Of a stretch of DNA of 64,000 nt, positions 25,740 through 35,825 are shown piece by piece. Position 1 is the stretch's first letter, and each line of letters starts with the position of its first letter. A program made the translations under genes and the position numbers. The DNA comes from Pleomorphomonas diazotrophica (GTDB lineage Bacteria > Pseudomonadota > Alphaproteobacteria > Rhizobiales > Pleomorphomonadaceae), in assembly GCF_002844595.1 (NCBI RefSeq), contig NZ_PJNW01000009.1, positions 248,001 through 312,000 of the forward strand. Direction: 5' to 3'. The notes under the pieces are model-generated. The model was given only the letters and a program-made list of their open reading frames with translations, was not told the origin of the DNA and ran no database searches.

Positions 25740-26116
25740 CCAGTCGGTCGGACGACCGCGCGGACATCAGGCGAAAGCCCGTCCGGGAGGAAAGTCCGGG
25801 CTCCACGGAAACACGGTGCCGGGTAACGCCCGGCGAGGGCGACCTCAGGGAAAGTGCCACAGAGATCGAACCGCCCCGGTGCGCCGGGGTAAGGGTGAAA
25901 AGGTGGTGTAAGAGACCACCGCGGGCCCGGCAACGGGACCGGCATGGCAAACCCCACCGGGAGCAAGACCGAATAGGGATGACGCGGGCCTCGGCCCAGC
26001 CTGTTTCCGGGCCAGTCGTCCGGGTTGGTTGCACGAGGCGTCCGGCAACGGCCGTCCCAGATGAATGGTCGTCAGGCGGGAAACCGCTCACAGAACCCGG
26101 CTTACAGACCGACTGG
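25740..26116 (+). ncRNA. rnpB: RNase P RNA, bacterial class A
   Basis: The conserved core is clear: GAGGAAAGTCCGGGCTCC near 25796 at the 5' side and ACAGAACCCGGCTTACAG at 26091-26107 at the 3' side. The ends pair: 25740-25749 CCAGTCGGTC is complementary to 26107-26116. Length about 377 bases. The RNA is the catalytic subunit that trims tRNA 5' ends. Open frames on either strand here are spurious. The boundaries rest on the terminal stem and could be off by a few bases. Confidence 0.95.
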
Positions 26117-26136
26117 CTTTTCCGTCTTTCGCCGCG

Positions 26137-27054
26137 TTACGTTGGCGGCAGCATGCCGCCGTTTTCGAGGAAGACCTTGGCCGTCAGGAAATCGCGCCAC
26201 GCCTCGCGTTTCTTGATCGGCGTCCTGAGCAGATAGGCCGGGTGGAAGGTCGGCAGCGCCTTGAAGCGCTTGCCGCCGATCTCCAGCTCGCACCAGCGGC
26301 CGCGCAGCTTGTTGATGCCCTGCTTGACCGCATCGCCGCCCAGAAGCGCCTTGGCCGGCTGCGCGCCTAGGAAGACGATCAGCTCCGGGTTGATCAGCTC
26401 GATCTGCCTGAGGATGAACGGCCGGCAGATGGCGACCTCCACGTCGGAGGGGTCGCGGTTGCCCGGCGGCCGCCAGTAGATGACGTTGGCGATATAGGCG
26501 TTGTGGCTGCGGCTGTAGCCGATGGCATTGAGCATGCGATCGAGCAACTGGCCGGAGCGGCCGACAAAGGGCCGGCCCTCGATATCCTCGTCGCGGCCGG
26601 GCGCTTCGCCCACCAGCATCAGCTTCGACGCTGGATTGCCGTCGGCAAACACCGTGTTCTTGGCTGTGAGCTTGAGATTGCAGCCGTCGAAGGCTTCGAT
26701 CAGCGCCTTCAGCTCGTCGAGCGTCTGAGCCGACTGGGCGGCCGCGCGCGCTTGCATCACCGTGGCTTCCGTCGGCACCTGCGCCGTCTGGCTGGGCGTC
26801 AGGGAGGGCGCCGGGGCGGGGCGTGCGGCGGCTGCATGCGGCGGGAGGTTGATCGCCGGCATCGGGCCGCGCGGAGCGGGCGGCGGCGCCTGCCGCCGGG
26901 CTGCCTCCGCCGCCGCCTTGGCCTTGGCGCTTTCCTCGAAACGGTCGAGCGGCGCATCGGCCAGCGTCACGTCGACGCCCATCGCCGCATACCATTCGAG
27001 AAGGGCAGCGGCGGCGTCGAAGCCAGGGGGAAGGGACGTCGGATCGGACGGCAT
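26137..27054 (-). CDS. Uracil-DNA glycosylase, type-4-like
   Basis: Encodes 305 residues. About 115 N-terminal residues are Ala/Pro-rich; the glycosylase domain follows with [20 protein letters not shown] (residues 149-168) and the catalytic-loop motif HPAYLL near residue 271. Family 4 enzymes remove uracil from DNA. Only three cysteines occur (C125, C210, C255), fewer than the four expected for the family's 4Fe-4S cluster. The start at 27054 is the one before the long N-terminal region; the frame extends upstream only through the divergent ETF-QO gene. Confidence 0.85.
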   Translation of the reverse strand: MPSDPTSLPPGFDAAAALLEWYAAMGVDVTLADAPLDRFEESAKAKAAAEAARRQAPPPAPRGPMPAINLPPHAAAARPAPAPSLTPSQTAQVPTEATVMQARAAAQSAQTLDELKALIEAFDGCNLKLTAKNTVFADGNPASKLMLVGEAPGRDEDIEGRPFVGRSGQLLDRMLNAIGYSRSHNAYIANVIYWRPPGNRDPSDVEVAICRPFILRQIELINPELIVFLGAQPAKALLGGDAVKQGINKLRGRWCELEIGGKRFKALPTFHPAYLLRTPIKKREAWRDFLTAKVFLENGGMLPPT

Positions 27055-27268
27055 GGCCCTTCTATAGAGCAGGATGGTCGCCGAGGAAACGTCGCCGCCC
27101 CCGTCGGCGGATCTCGCTGCGCCGGAAAGCGTTTGATCGCGCCTCAGGATCGTGATTGAAGGGCAGCGACGCGCATGATCCGTGTTTTCACCCAAGCGCC
27201 TCCGGGCGACCTTGGCGCGGATGATGCACGCGACGATGGCGATCTGCTGCCCGAAAAGAGGGACACTC

Positions 27269-28942
27269 ATGACCACCGAGCTGCCCGAACGCGAGTCCAT
27301 GGAATTCGACGTGGTGATCGTCGGCGCCGGCCCGGCCGGCCTTGCCGCCGCCATCCGCATCAAACAGCAGGCGTCCGTGAGCGGGCAGGACATTTCGGTG
27401 CTGGTGCTCGAAAAGGGCTCGGAGGTTGGCGCCCACATTCTCTCCGGCGCAGTGGTCGACGTCGGCGGTATTTCGGCGCTGTTGCCCGACTGGCGCGACG
27501 ACCCGGACAATCCGTTCAAGACGCCCGTCACCGACGACCGGTTCCTCTTCCTGTTCAAATCCTTCGGCATCCGCCTGCCGAACTTCCTGATGCCGCCCTT
27601 GATGAGCAATCACGGCGCCTATGCCGTGTCGCTGGGCAACGTCTGCCGCTGGCTGGCGCAGAAGGCCGAGGCGCTCGGCGTCGAGATCTATCCGGGCTTC
27701 GCGGCGGCCGAGGTGCTTTACGATGAGAGCGGCCGGGTGATCGGCGTCGCCACCGGCGACATGGGGATCAAGAAGGACGGCACGCCCGGCCCCAACTACC
27801 AGCGCGGCATGGCGCTTCTCGCCAAATACACGCTGTTCGCCGAGGGCGCGCGCGGCTCGCTCACCAAGAAGGTGATCGAGCGCTATCGGCTCGACGAGGG
27901 GCGTGAGCCGCAGAAGTTCGGCCTCGGCATCAAGGAGCTATGGGAGGTTGCGCCGGACAAGGCGAAGCCCGGCCTCGTGCAGCATTCCTTCGGCTGGCCG
28001 CTCGGGAGCAACACCGGCGGCGGCTCCTTCCTCTATCATCTCGACAACAATCAGGTGGCCGTCGGCTTCGTCGTCCACCTCAACTACGAGAATCCCTATC
28101 TGTCGCCCTTCGAGGAGTTCCAGCGCTTCAAGACGCATCCGCTCATCCGCGATACCCTAGAGGGTGGCAAGCGCATCGCCTATGGCGCGCGGGCGCTCAC
28201 CGAGGGCGGCTGGCAGTCGGTGCCCAAGCTCGTCTTCCCCGGCGGCGCCCTGATCGGCTGCTCGGCCGGCTTCATGAACGTGCCGCGCATCAAGGGCAGC
28301 CACAACGCGGTGCACTCGGGCATCCTTGCCGCCGACGCGGTTGTCGAAGCCGTGGCGGCCGGCCGTTCCGGTGACGAGCTGGCCTCCTATGAGGCCGGCT
28401 GGCGCACCTCGGCCATCGGCAAGGACTTGAGGCGGGTGCGCAACGTCAAGCCGCTGTGGTCGCGGTTCGGCACGCTTCTCGGCATCGGTCTCGGCGGTCT
28501 CGATATGTGGCTGGAGACGCTATTCGGCGTGTCGCTCTTCGGCACGCTCCGTCATGGAAAGACGGACGCCGACTGCCTGAAGCCCGCTGAGCGCTTCAAG
28601 CCGATCGCCTATCCCAAGCCGGACGGCAAGCTCACCTTCGACCGGCTGTCATCGGTTTTCCTGTCGGGCACCGCCCATGAGGAGAACCAGCCGGTGCATC
28701 TGAAGCTCCTGGATCCCGACCTGCAAAAGGTCTCCGAGCTCGATGTTTTCGCTGGCCCGTCCGCCCGCTATTGTCCGGCCGGCGTCTACGAGTGGATAAA
28801 CGAGCCAAATATCGGACCGCGTTATGTAATCAATGCCACAAACTGTGTTCACTGCAAAACTTGTGATATCAAGGACCCCAACCAGAACATCGATTGGGCG
28901 GTCCCGGAGGGAGCGGGGGGACCCAATTATCCGAACATGTAA
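27269..28942 (+). CDS. Electron transfer flavoprotein-ubiquinone oxidoreductase
   Basis: Encodes 557 residues, full length. FAD binding is [20 protein letters not shown] near residue 16. The C-terminal 4Fe-4S centre uses C in ARYCPAG and [14 protein letters not shown] near the end. The protein passes electrons from ETF, reduced by acyl-CoA and similar dehydrogenases, to ubiquinone at the inner membrane. The ATG at 27269 has AAGAGG; upstream frames are shadows. Divergent from the uracil-DNA glycosylase, as in many Hyphomicrobiales. Confidence 0.95.
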   Translation: MTTELPERESMEFDVVIVGAGPAGLAAAIRIKQQASVSGQDISVLVLEKGSEVGAHILSGAVVDVGGISALLPDWRDDPDNPFKTPVTDDRFLFLFKSFGIRLPNFLMPPLMSNHGAYAVSLGNVCRWLAQKAEALGVEIYPGFAAAEVLYDESGRVIGVATGDMGIKKDGTPGPNYQRGMALLAKYTLFAEGARGSLTKKVIERYRLDEGREPQKFGLGIKELWEVAPDKAKPGLVQHSFGWPLGSNTGGGSFLYHLDNNQVAVGFVVHLNYENPYLSPFEEFQRFKTHPLIRDTLEGGKRIAYGARALTEGGWQSVPKLVFPGGALIGCSAGFMNVPRIKGSHNAVHSGILAADAVVEAVAAGRSGDELASYEAGWRTSAIGKDLRRVRNVKPLWSRFGTLLGIGLGGLDMWLETLFGVSLFGTLRHGKTDADCLKPAERFKPIAYPKPDGKLTFDRLSSVFLSGTAHEENQPVHLKLLDPDLQKVSELDVFAGPSARYCPAGVYEWINEPNIGPRYVINATNCVHCKTCDIKDPNQNIDWAVPEGAGGPNYPNM

Positions 28943-28975
28943 TGGTCATTTCGTTCTAGCGGGTAGGGTGGATTG

Positions 28976-29659
28976 ATGAACGAGCGGGTAGAAGACGCGC
29001 AGCCGGCCGACGTCGGCCAGAATTGGACGGCCATCGTTGCCGAAGACCATCCGATCATCCAGTCGGCGGTGGTTCGCATCCTGAAGAAGCGTTTCGGTTT
29101 CAAGCAGCCGATTCTCGCCACCAGCTACGACGAACTTGCCGACGCCGTTCTCGATACCGGCGACAACACGCTGGTCATCACCGACCTTGTCATGCCCGGC
29201 ATGCGGGGCCTCGATACCATCAAGCATGTGCGCTCGCTGGCGCCCAAGGCCTTCGTGGCTGTCTATTCCTCCAACTCCGGCGAGGAACTGGCGCAGGGCT
29301 GCCTCGACCTCGGTTGCCGTGCCTTCATCGGCAAGCGGTCGTCCGAGGACATGCTGGCCGCCGCCATCGAAACCGTGCTCGACGGCGGAACGATCATCGA
29401 GGTTGGCGCCGACAATTCGGCGGTGTCGCAGGCGGTGCTGGAGCGTTCGGCGCTGGTGGCCGAACTGTCGCCCCAGCAGCTCAAGGTGTTCCAGCTCCTC
29501 GGCGACGGTCTCCTCAACAAGCAGATCGCCTACCAGCTTGGAATCTCCGAGGCCACCGTCAAGGCGCATGTCGGCAAGATCCTCGAAACGCTGAAGATCA
29601 CCTCGCGCAGCCAGGCCGCGATCACCTCCGCCTGGATGGCCGAGCACGGCCTGATCTGA
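28976..29659 (+). CDS. LuxR-family response regulator (NarL type)
   Basis: Encodes 227 residues. The receiver domain starts AIVAEDHPIIQSAVV with acidic pocket E-D; the phospho-acceptor Asp is in VITDLVMPGM near residue 67, with the conserved lysine in FIGKRSSED. The LuxR DNA-binding domain is LSPQQLKVFQLLGDGLLNKQ then ATVKAHVGKIL. No histidine kinase is beside it, so it is an orphan. The gene is followed within two bases by the NUDIX gene. Confidence 0.92.
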   Translation: MNERVEDAQPADVGQNWTAIVAEDHPIIQSAVVRILKKRFGFKQPILATSYDELADAVLDTGDNTLVITDLVMPGMRGLDTIKHVRSLAPKAFVAVYSSNSGEELAQGCLDLGCRAFIGKRSSEDMLAAAIETVLDGGTIIEVGADNSAVSQAVLERSALVAELSPQQLKVFQLLGDGLLNKQIAYQLGISEATVKAHVGKILETLKITSRSQAAITSAWMAEHGLI

Positions 29660-29660
29660 C

Positions 29661-30209
29661 ATGGCGGCGGATATCCGCACCATTGGAAGTCAGGTCGTCT
29701 ACGAGAACCGCTGGATGCGCGTCCGCGAGGACGCCATCGAGCGGCCCGATGGTTCGCGCGGCATCTACGGCGTCGTCGAGAAGCCGGACTTCGTGGCCAT
29801 CGCCGCCGTCGATCGGGCGCGCGGCCTGATCCATCTCGTCGAGCAGTACCGCTACCCGGTCGCCGGTCGCTACTGGGAGGTGCCGCAAGGCTCCTGGGAG
29901 ACGCGGCCGGACGTGCCGCCCGAAGAGGTGGCGCGCGCCGAGTTATCTGAAGAGACCGGCATCGTTGCCAAGACGATGACGCGCGTCGGCGAGCTGTTCC
30001 TCGCCTATGGCTATTCATCGCAGCGCTATCACGTCTTCCTGGCCGAGGATCTGGAGCAGGGCGCCACCTCTCTCGAAGCCGAGGAGGCCGATCTGGTCTC
30101 GCGTGCCTTCCCGCTCGCCGAGGTCGATGCGATGATCGCCGGCGGCATCATCCGCGACGCCACCACGGTTGCCGCGCTGGGCTTGATCCGGATGAAGGGT
30201 CTTCTATAG
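29661..30209 (+). CDS. NUDIX hydrolase (ADP-ribose pyrophosphatase-like)
   Basis: Encodes 182 residues. YWEVPQGSWETRPD and ARAELSEETGIV form the NUDIX box. It is unusual: two residues are inserted between the glycine and the helix, and the usual REL is AEL, while EE-TG is kept. PQGSWE is typical of a subfamily of NUDIX enzymes of uncertain substrate. Start ATG two bases after the response regulator stop, so likely coupled. Possibly cleaves a nucleoside diphosphate derivative. Confidence 0.88.
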   Translation: MAADIRTIGSQVVYENRWMRVREDAIERPDGSRGIYGVVEKPDFVAIAAVDRARGLIHLVEQYRYPVAGRYWEVPQGSWETRPDVPPEEVARAELSEETGIVAKTMTRVGELFLAYGYSSQRYHVFLAEDLEQGATSLEAEEADLVSRAFPLAEVDAMIAGGIIRDATTVAALGLIRMKGLL

Positions 30210-30216
30210 GCCGTTC

Positions 30217-30867
30217 TCAGATCTCTTCGAGCAGGTCGTCGTAGAAGCGCTGCAGCCGGGCGTGGCGCTCGGAGGCCAGCCGGCGGCCGGTTGCCGTCTT
30301 GAAGCCATCACAGAGCTTGAACAGCTTGGTCATGAAATGATCGAGGGCGAAGCGGCTGTCGTTGAGCGGCCGCTCTTCGGCCGAGGGATCGCCGGCGTCG
30401 TAGAGGTGATTGTTGAGCCGCCCGGCGACGTAGAAGCAGCGCGCCGCGCCGATCATGCCGATGGCGTCGAGACGATCGGCATCCTGCAGGATACGGGCTT
30501 CCAGCGTCGTCGGCTCGATGCCGGCCGAGAAGCTGTGCGCCTCTATGGCATGCGCCACCTTTTCCCGCCGCTCGGCGTCCCAGCCGATGTCGTCGAGAAT
30601 GCCGCGCGCCTTTCGCGCCGACAGTTGCGACGCGCGGGGACGGTCGGGTGAGTTCTTCTCGACATCGACGCAGTCATGCAGAAGAACGGACGCGAGAAGA
30701 ATCTCGGTATCCCCGCCTTCGTTATCGGAGATGACGGTCGCGTTCTTCCACACCCGAAGGAGGTGGGAGAAATCATGGCTGCCGTCGGTGCTGCAAACGC
30801 AGGCACCCGAATGGGGAAGGAGAAGGGAGGCAAGGCGGTCATGCGGAGAGAACAGCGAAAAGGTCAA
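30217..30867 (-). CDS. HD-domain phosphohydrolase
   Basis: Encodes 216 residues. The HD metal motif is complete: HDFSHLLRVW near residue 31, LLHDCVD near 63, AIEAHSFS and RILQDADRLDAIG near 130. This matches the YedJ/YpgQ-type single HD family, often phosphohydrolases of nucleotides. It ends convergent with the NUDIX gene, 7 bases apart. The region upstream to 31000 is AT-rich and contains its promoter. Confidence 0.9.
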   Translation of the reverse strand: MTFSLFSPHDRLASLLLPHSGACVCSTDGSHDFSHLLRVWKNATVISDNEGGDTEILLASVLLHDCVDVEKNSPDRPRASQLSARKARGILDDIGWDAERREKVAHAIEAHSFSAGIEPTTLEARILQDADRLDAIGMIGAARCFYVAGRLNNHLYDAGDPSAEERPLNDSRFALDHFMTKLFKLCDGFKTATGRRLASERHARLQRFYDDLLEEI

Positions 30868-31011
30868 CAGCGCTCATCCGTTAGCGATAGACATTGGGAG
30901 TAGCATACGCCGAAAGTCGTATATGCCAAGCCTTTTTGCACAATACACGCGCAAAAAAGACAATTCTCGAATCGTAACGATTTCAGGTTGAGTTTGGTTC
31001 CGTAGCCGAAC

Positions 31012-31049
31012 AAAAAAAGCCGCCCGCCAGCATCGGCGAACGGCTTTTT
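31012..31049 (-). terminator. Bidirectional-looking terminator downstream of glyS
   Basis: AAAAAGCCG..CGCC pairs with GGCG..CGGCTTTTT at 31014-31049, flanked by seven A on one side and five T on the other, giving a T run in the transcript of glyS read on the minus strand. Confidence 0.8.
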
Positions 31050-31069
31050 ACTGTCAGAAATACCGAGGC

Positions 31070-33109
31070 TCAGCCTTCGATCTTCGAGAAATCGGCCACC
31101 TGATGGCAGGCGTCGCGCAGCACTGTCAGGAGAGCGAGGCGGTTGGCGCGGACCTTCTCGTCGGCGTCGTTGACCAGAACCTTGTCGAAGAAGGCATCGA
31201 CCGGCGCGCGTAGCGTGGCGAGCGCCTTCATGGCGCCCTCGAAGTTCTCGCCGGCCACCGCGTCATGGGCGGTCCTGGCGGCCGTCTCGACGGCGGCGGC
31301 CAGCGCCTTCTCCTCGGCGTCCTTGAACAGACCGGCGTCGACGGCGTCGGCGACGGCCGTGCCCTTCTTCTCCTCGGCCTTCAGGATGTTGGCGGCGCGC
31401 TTGTAGCCGGCCAAGAGGTTCTTGCCATCGTCGGTGGCGAGCAGGGCGCCCAGCGCCTCGACGCGCTTGACGATCAGCAAGAGGTCATCCTGACCGCCCA
31501 GGGCGAACACGGCATCGACGAGGTCGAAGCGGGTGCCCTGTTCGCGGAGCTGCACCTTGAGGCGGTCCGCGAAGAAGTTGAGAAGATCGGGCGTCTTGCT
31601 TGCATAGGCGTTGAGCGGCAGGCGGACGCCATTGTCGAGAATGATGCGGATGACGCCGAGCGCGGCACGGCGCAGCGCGAACGGGTCCTTGCTGCCCGTC
31701 GGCTTCTCGTCGATCGCCCAGAAGCCGACGAGGGTATCGAGCTTGTCGGCCAGCGCCACGGCGATGGACACCGGAGCCGTCGGCACGCGGTCGGACGGGC
31801 CCTGTGGCTTCCAATGCTCCTCGATGGCGGCAGCCACCGCCGCATCCTCGCCGCCATGGGCGGCGTAGTAGCGGCCCATCAGGCCCTGCACTTCGGGGAA
31901 CTCGCCGACCACGCCGGAGAGGAGGTCCGCCTTGGCGAGCAACGCGGCCCGAGCAGCTTTCTCGGCATCGGCGCCTACCAGCGGCGCGATCTTGCGGGCG
32001 AGTTCCACGATGCGGCGCACGCGGTCGCCCTGGCTGCCGAGCTTCTCGTGGAAGGTGATGCCCTCGAGCTTGGGCACCAGCGTCTCCAGGGGAATGGCGA
32101 GGTCGCCGTCCCAGAAGAACTTGGCGTCCGACAGGCGGGCACGGATGACGCGCTCGTTGCCGGCGATGATGGTGGCGCCGCCGTCGGTGGCGGCCATGTT
32201 GGAGGTGAGGATGAAGCGGTTGGCGAGGCGGCCGGTCTTCGGGTCGCGCAGCACGAAGCACTTCTGGTTGGCGCGGATGGTGGCGCGGATCACCTCGTCG
32301 GGCACGTCGAGGAAGGCGGCGTCGAAGGTGCCCATCAGCACGACGGGCCATTCGACGAGGCCGGCCACCTCATGCAGCAGCCCCTCGTCCTCGACCAGCT
32401 CCAGGCCGGCGGCGAAGGCGAGGTCGCGCGCGTCATGCAGGATGATGTCGCGCCGGCGGGCCGGATCGAGCACCACCTTGGCCTTTTCGAGCTTCTCGAC
32501 GTAATCGGCGAAGCGCCTGACCTTGATCGCCTCCGGCGCCAGGAAGCGGTGGCCGTAGGTGGTGTTGCCGGAGCGGATGCCGTCCACCTCGAAGTCGATG
32601 ACGACGGGCTCCTCGGTCTCGGGGCCGAAGGTGCAGACGATCGAATGCAGCGGCCGCACCCAGCGGAGCGTGCCCGAGCCCCAGCGCTGCGACTTCGGCC
32701 AGGGGAAGCTGCGGATGACCTGCGGGATCAGCTCGGCGATGATTTCCTCGGCGGCGCGGCCCGGCTTGACGAGGTCGGCGACGTAGAAGTCGCCCTTCTT
32801 CGGGTCGGACACGACGCGCGCCTTGGCGATGTCGTCGAGCCCGGCGCCGCGCAGGAAGCCCTGGATGGCGCCGGCCGGCGCGTCGGTACGCGGCCCCTTC
32901 TTCTCTTCGCGGATGTCCGGCGAGCGGGTGTTGAGCCCGTGAATGGTCAGTGCCAGACGGCGCGGCGTCGCGAAGGCGCCGGCGCTTTCATAGGTGAGGC
33001 CGGCTTCCACCAGACCGTTCGTCACCAGACCCTTGAGATCGTCGGCGGCCTTCGCCTGCATGCGAGCGGGGATCTCTTCGGAGAAGAGTTCGATGAAAAG
33101 ATCGGGCAT
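31070..33109 (-). CDS. glyS: Glycyl-tRNA synthetase beta subunit
   Basis: Encodes 679 residues. The opening [17 protein letters not shown] is diagnostic of GlyS. HD-like core and C-terminal anticodon-binding region are present, and length is full. The beta subunit recognises tRNA-Gly and works with the catalytic alpha subunit GlyQ. glyQ is not adjacent; a SleB-type hydrolase gene occupies the upstream position, so glyQ must lie elsewhere. A strong terminator follows the stop. Confidence 0.97.
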   Translation of the reverse strand: MPDLFIELFSEEIPARMQAKAADDLKGLVTNGLVEAGLTYESAGAFATPRRLALTIHGLNTRSPDIREEKKGPRTDAPAGAIQGFLRGAGLDDIAKARVVSDPKKGDFYVADLVKPGRAAEEIIAELIPQVIRSFPWPKSQRWGSGTLRWVRPLHSIVCTFGPETEEPVVIDFEVDGIRSGNTTYGHRFLAPEAIKVRRFADYVEKLEKAKVVLDPARRRDIILHDARDLAFAAGLELVEDEGLLHEVAGLVEWPVVLMGTFDAAFLDVPDEVIRATIRANQKCFVLRDPKTGRLANRFILTSNMAATDGGATIIAGNERVIRARLSDAKFFWDGDLAIPLETLVPKLEGITFHEKLGSQGDRVRRIVELARKIAPLVGADAEKAARAALLAKADLLSGVVGEFPEVQGLMGRYYAAHGGEDAAVAAAIEEHWKPQGPSDRVPTAPVSIAVALADKLDTLVGFWAIDEKPTGSKDPFALRRAALGVIRIILDNGVRLPLNAYASKTPDLLNFFADRLKVQLREQGTRFDLVDAVFALGGQDDLLLIVKRVEALGALLATDDGKNLLAGYKRAANILKAEEKKGTAVADAVDAGLFKDAEEKALAAAVETAARTAHDAVAGENFEGAMKALATLRAPVDAFFDKVLVNDADEKVRANRLALLTVLRDACHQVADFSKIEG

Positions 33110-33173
33110 GGTGGTCCTCGGGTCCTCCCGGCCTGTTGCCGGTCGTCTTGGAATGCTGCGTCTGATTAGTCGG

Positions 33174-33198
33174 TTCGGGGAAAAATGTCATCCCCGAA
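33174..33198 (-). terminator. Hairpin between SleB and glyS genes
   Basis: TTCGGGGA (33174-33181) pairs perfectly with TCCCCGAA (33191-33198). On the minus strand the loop contains a T run rather than a tail, so termination is possible but not certain; it may be an attenuator or RNA stabiliser upstream of glyS. Confidence 0.45.
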
Positions 33199-33262
33199 TA
33201 GACGCGCGCCAGGACGGAAGACCACGAGGGATCGCGGCGGAAAGCGCCACAAGGCCCGTCGC

Positions 33263-34498
33263 TCAGCTCCAGCCGCCGTTGATGGTCTGATAGAAGACGT
33301 GCAGCCCTATCTTCGCCCGCTTCTTGAACACGCTGGCCCAGTTCGGCCGCACGTAGGTGGCGTGATAGTGGGTGGACGTGCCGACGTCGTCGAGCCAGGC
33401 GGCGCCGCTCGTCACCTCGCCGGCCAGTTGCTTGGCCTGCCGCCAGGATGCCTGATCGAACACCACGTCGCGCCGGCCGTCGCAGGCAAACGAGAACTGG
33501 CATTCGTTGTACTTGTCGCGGTTCTGGTAGACGACCTTGCAGATGGTGTCGGGATAGGCCGGGTTCTTGACGCGGTTGAGCACCACCTGAGCCACGGCGA
33601 GCTGGCCTTTGCGTGGCTCGGAACGGGCCTCGAAGTAGATCGCCTCGGCAAGGCATTTCTGCTGCGCATCGTCCCAGACGCTGGCCGGCAGCGGGTTGGC
33701 GGACCACCAGTGATCGCCGGGGCGAACCACCGGCGCCGGCGGCGCCGGCTTGTCGCCGGGCATGGCGAACAACGGCGCGAACATGTCCTGGCTCACCACC
33801 GAGCTGTCGGGCGCATAGGCGGCGAGCAGGGCCGAGGCGGCGGCGCCGGTCTCGGCCGGGGCATAGGCGCGCGACGGATAGCTGGCGGCCACCAGCATCG
33901 TCCGGTCGGGCTTGTGCTGGGGGATGGGGATCGGCGCGAGGTCGGCGACGGCGGTGGTCGGTTTCGGACCGATGAAGCGCGACACCGCCAGAACGGACAG
34001 CGGCGCCGACGACGCCTCGAAGGCCATGGTCGGCAGCACGGCGGGCGGCGTCAGGCGGCTGGCGTCGCCGAGGGTGAGGGAGCCGGCGGAAAAGCCGCGT
34101 TCGGTCGGCGGCGTGGTGATGGTCATCGGAAGGTCGCCCTTCCAGCTGCGGTCGATGCGGTCTTCATCGGGCACGAAGGCGGAGCTTCCCACCGCGCCGG
34201 TGACCACGTCGCCCATGCCCTCAATGACGATGGAGCCGCCGTTCATCTCGAGGCGGGCCGAGCCGTCCTTGACATCGGGAAGGCGCGGGCCGACCACCGT
34301 GCTCTCGCCGCCCGGACCGACGCCGAGCGTCATCGCCCAGCGGGTTGCCGGGCTGATGGAATCGACGACAAGGCTGGCAATGTCCTGATAGGCGATGCTG
34401 GTGGGGAAGGTGGCGGCGGCGACGAACAGCACGCCTGCGGCGGCAAGTCCGACGCGCCCGTGTCCGGGCCGGACTTTGGTACGAGGAACGCGACGCAT
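33263..34498 (-). CDS. SleB-type cell wall hydrolase (Hydrolase_2)
   Basis: Encodes 411 residues. A basic N terminus and one hydrophobic helix (VGLAAAGVLFVAAATF) give a signal anchor, a long low-complexity linker follows, and the SleB domain fills the C-terminal 150 residues: CLAEAIYFEARSEPRKGQLA with the catalytic Glu, VAQVVLNRVKNPAYPDTIC and THYHATYVRPNW. The domain cleaves peptidoglycan glycan or peptide bonds. The ATG at 34498 was chosen over a longer start because the membrane anchor follows it. Confidence 0.9.
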   Translation of the reverse strand: MRRVPRTKVRPGHGRVGLAAAGVLFVAAATFPTSIAYQDIASLVVDSISPATRWAMTLGVGPGGESTVVGPRLPDVKDGSARLEMNGGSIVIEGMGDVVTGAVGSSAFVPDEDRIDRSWKGDLPMTITTPPTERGFSAGSLTLGDASRLTPPAVLPTMAFEASSAPLSVLAVSRFIGPKPTTAVADLAPIPIPQHKPDRTMLVAASYPSRAYAPAETGAAASALLAAYAPDSSVVSQDMFAPLFAMPGDKPAPPAPVVRPGDHWWSANPLPASVWDDAQQKCLAEAIYFEARSEPRKGQLAVAQVVLNRVKNPAYPDTICKVVYQNRDKYNECQFSFACDGRRDVVFDQASWRQAKQLAGEVTSGAAWLDDVGTSTHYHATYVRPNWASVFKKRAKIGLHVFYQTINGGWS

Positions 34499-34726
34499 GG
34501 ACTGACGGCCTCCGGCGGGAACAGGACTGAGACAGACGTGACGGAGACGAAGACTGCTCCCCACCAGCCAAGCTGCCGGATTAACCTTGAAAAGCCGTTA
34601 ATGACGCTGGCCGCCGCTGCCCCGGTTGGCGCGTTTCCGCGAAAAACGACAATCCACCAGCAGTTTGAAGATGCTGACGCAGGCGCCATCGTGGTAAATG
34701 GCGAGGACGAAACGGAAGGAAGAGCA

Positions 34727-35722
34727 ATGACGGATTTCGCTGCGGTGCTGCTCGAACGGGACGAGGAGGGGCGGACAGGAGCCCGATTGACCCGCCTTGC
34801 CGACAGCGACCTGATGGCGGGCGAGGTCACGCTTGCCGTCCGCGCCTCGGCGGTGAACTTCAAGGACGGTCTTGCCGTGACCGGCCGCCTGCCGGTGGTG
34901 CGGCGCTGGCCGATGGTGCCCGGCATCGACGCCGCCGGCGTCGTCATCGCCTCGGAAGACGCGCGCTGGCAGCCCGGCGACGAAGTGATCCTGACCGGTT
35001 GGGGCGTCGGCGAAACCCATCTCGGCGGCTGGAGCGAGAAAATGCGCGTCTCCGGCGACTGGCTGGTGCGCCGCCCGGCGGCACTGTCACCGGTCGAGGC
35101 GATGGCACTCGGCACGGCAGGCGTTACCGTGGCGGAAGGGCTCGACAGGTTGGCTCGCCTTGGCGTGACGCCGGCCGACGGATCCATCGTGGTGACCGGC
35201 GCGGCCGGCGGCGTCGGCTCGCTCGCCGTCATGCTGCTGGCGCGGGAAGGATGGAGCGTCACCGCCGTCACCGGCCGCCCCGAGGAGGCGGAGCGGCTGC
35301 GGCGGCTCGGCGCCGTCGAGGTGATCGGCCGCGATCTGTTCATGGGGCCGGTGAAGCCGCTTGGCCGCGAGCGCTGGGCGGCCGCCTTCGACATGGTGGG
35401 ATCGGCGATGCTGGCCCATGTCCTGTCGATGCTGAAGCCGGGCGGCGCGGCGATCGCCTGCGGCAATGCCGCCGGCATGGATCTGCCGGCCAGCCTCGCA
35501 CCCTTCATCCTGCGCGGCGTCAGCCTGATCGGCGTCGACAGCGTGCGGGTGCCGAAGGCGCGCCGCGAGGCGATATGGAGCCGCCTTGCCGACATCGTCG
35601 ATCGCCAGCGCCTCGCTGCCATGACGGCGGTGGTTGACTTGACCGAAGCGATCGATGCCGGCCACCGGATCGTCGAAGGGGGCATAGCCGGCCGGATGGT
35701 GGTGGCGATCGGCGATCTCTAG
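34727..35722 (+). CDS. AcuI/YhdH-type NADPH-dependent acryloyl-CoA reductase (MDR family)
   Basis: Encodes 331 residues. The MDR motifs are VRASAVNFKDGLAVTG, PMVPGIDAAGVVIAS and the nucleotide-binding VVTGAAGGVGSLAVMLLAR. The YhdH/AcuI subfamily reduces acryloyl-CoA to propionyl-CoA and protects against acrylate. GGAAGGAAG lies 6 bases upstream of the ATG. A DMT transporter gene follows after 103 bases. Zinc ligands are absent, as expected for the subfamily. Confidence 0.88.
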   Translation: MTDFAAVLLERDEEGRTGARLTRLADSDLMAGEVTLAVRASAVNFKDGLAVTGRLPVVRRWPMVPGIDAAGVVIASEDARWQPGDEVILTGWGVGETHLGGWSEKMRVSGDWLVRRPAALSPVEAMALGTAGVTVAEGLDRLARLGVTPADGSIVVTGAAGGVGSLAVMLLAREGWSVTAVTGRPEEAERLRRLGAVEVIGRDLFMGPVKPLGRERWAAAFDMVGSAMLAHVLSMLKPGGAAIACGNAAGMDLPASLAPFILRGVSLIGVDSVRVPKARREAIWSRLADIVDRQRLAAMTAVVDLTEAIDAGHRIVEGGIAGRMVVAIGDL

Positions 35723-35825
35723 GGGAATGCCAGCGCGAGCCGGATCGGCCTTCGTCCTTGCCGTGAATCGTTCCATGCAGCATAGTGCGCGTCGGATCGA
35801 CCGCTTTGAAGGCATTTCCCATTCC

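Noticed and set aside
25700-26236. Several open frames on both strands (e.g. 25499-26236, 25471-26091)
   Set aside because: They lie across rnpB, whose conserved core and paired ends are clear; the frames are arginine-rich shadows.
27187-27609. Upstream extension of the uracil-DNA glycosylase frame
   Set aside because: It is antisense to the ETF-QO coding region.
33185-34700. Long plus-strand frame preceding the AcuI reductase
   Set aside because: It is antisense to the SleB hydrolase gene and has no ribosome binding site; the true reductase start is the ATG at 34727.
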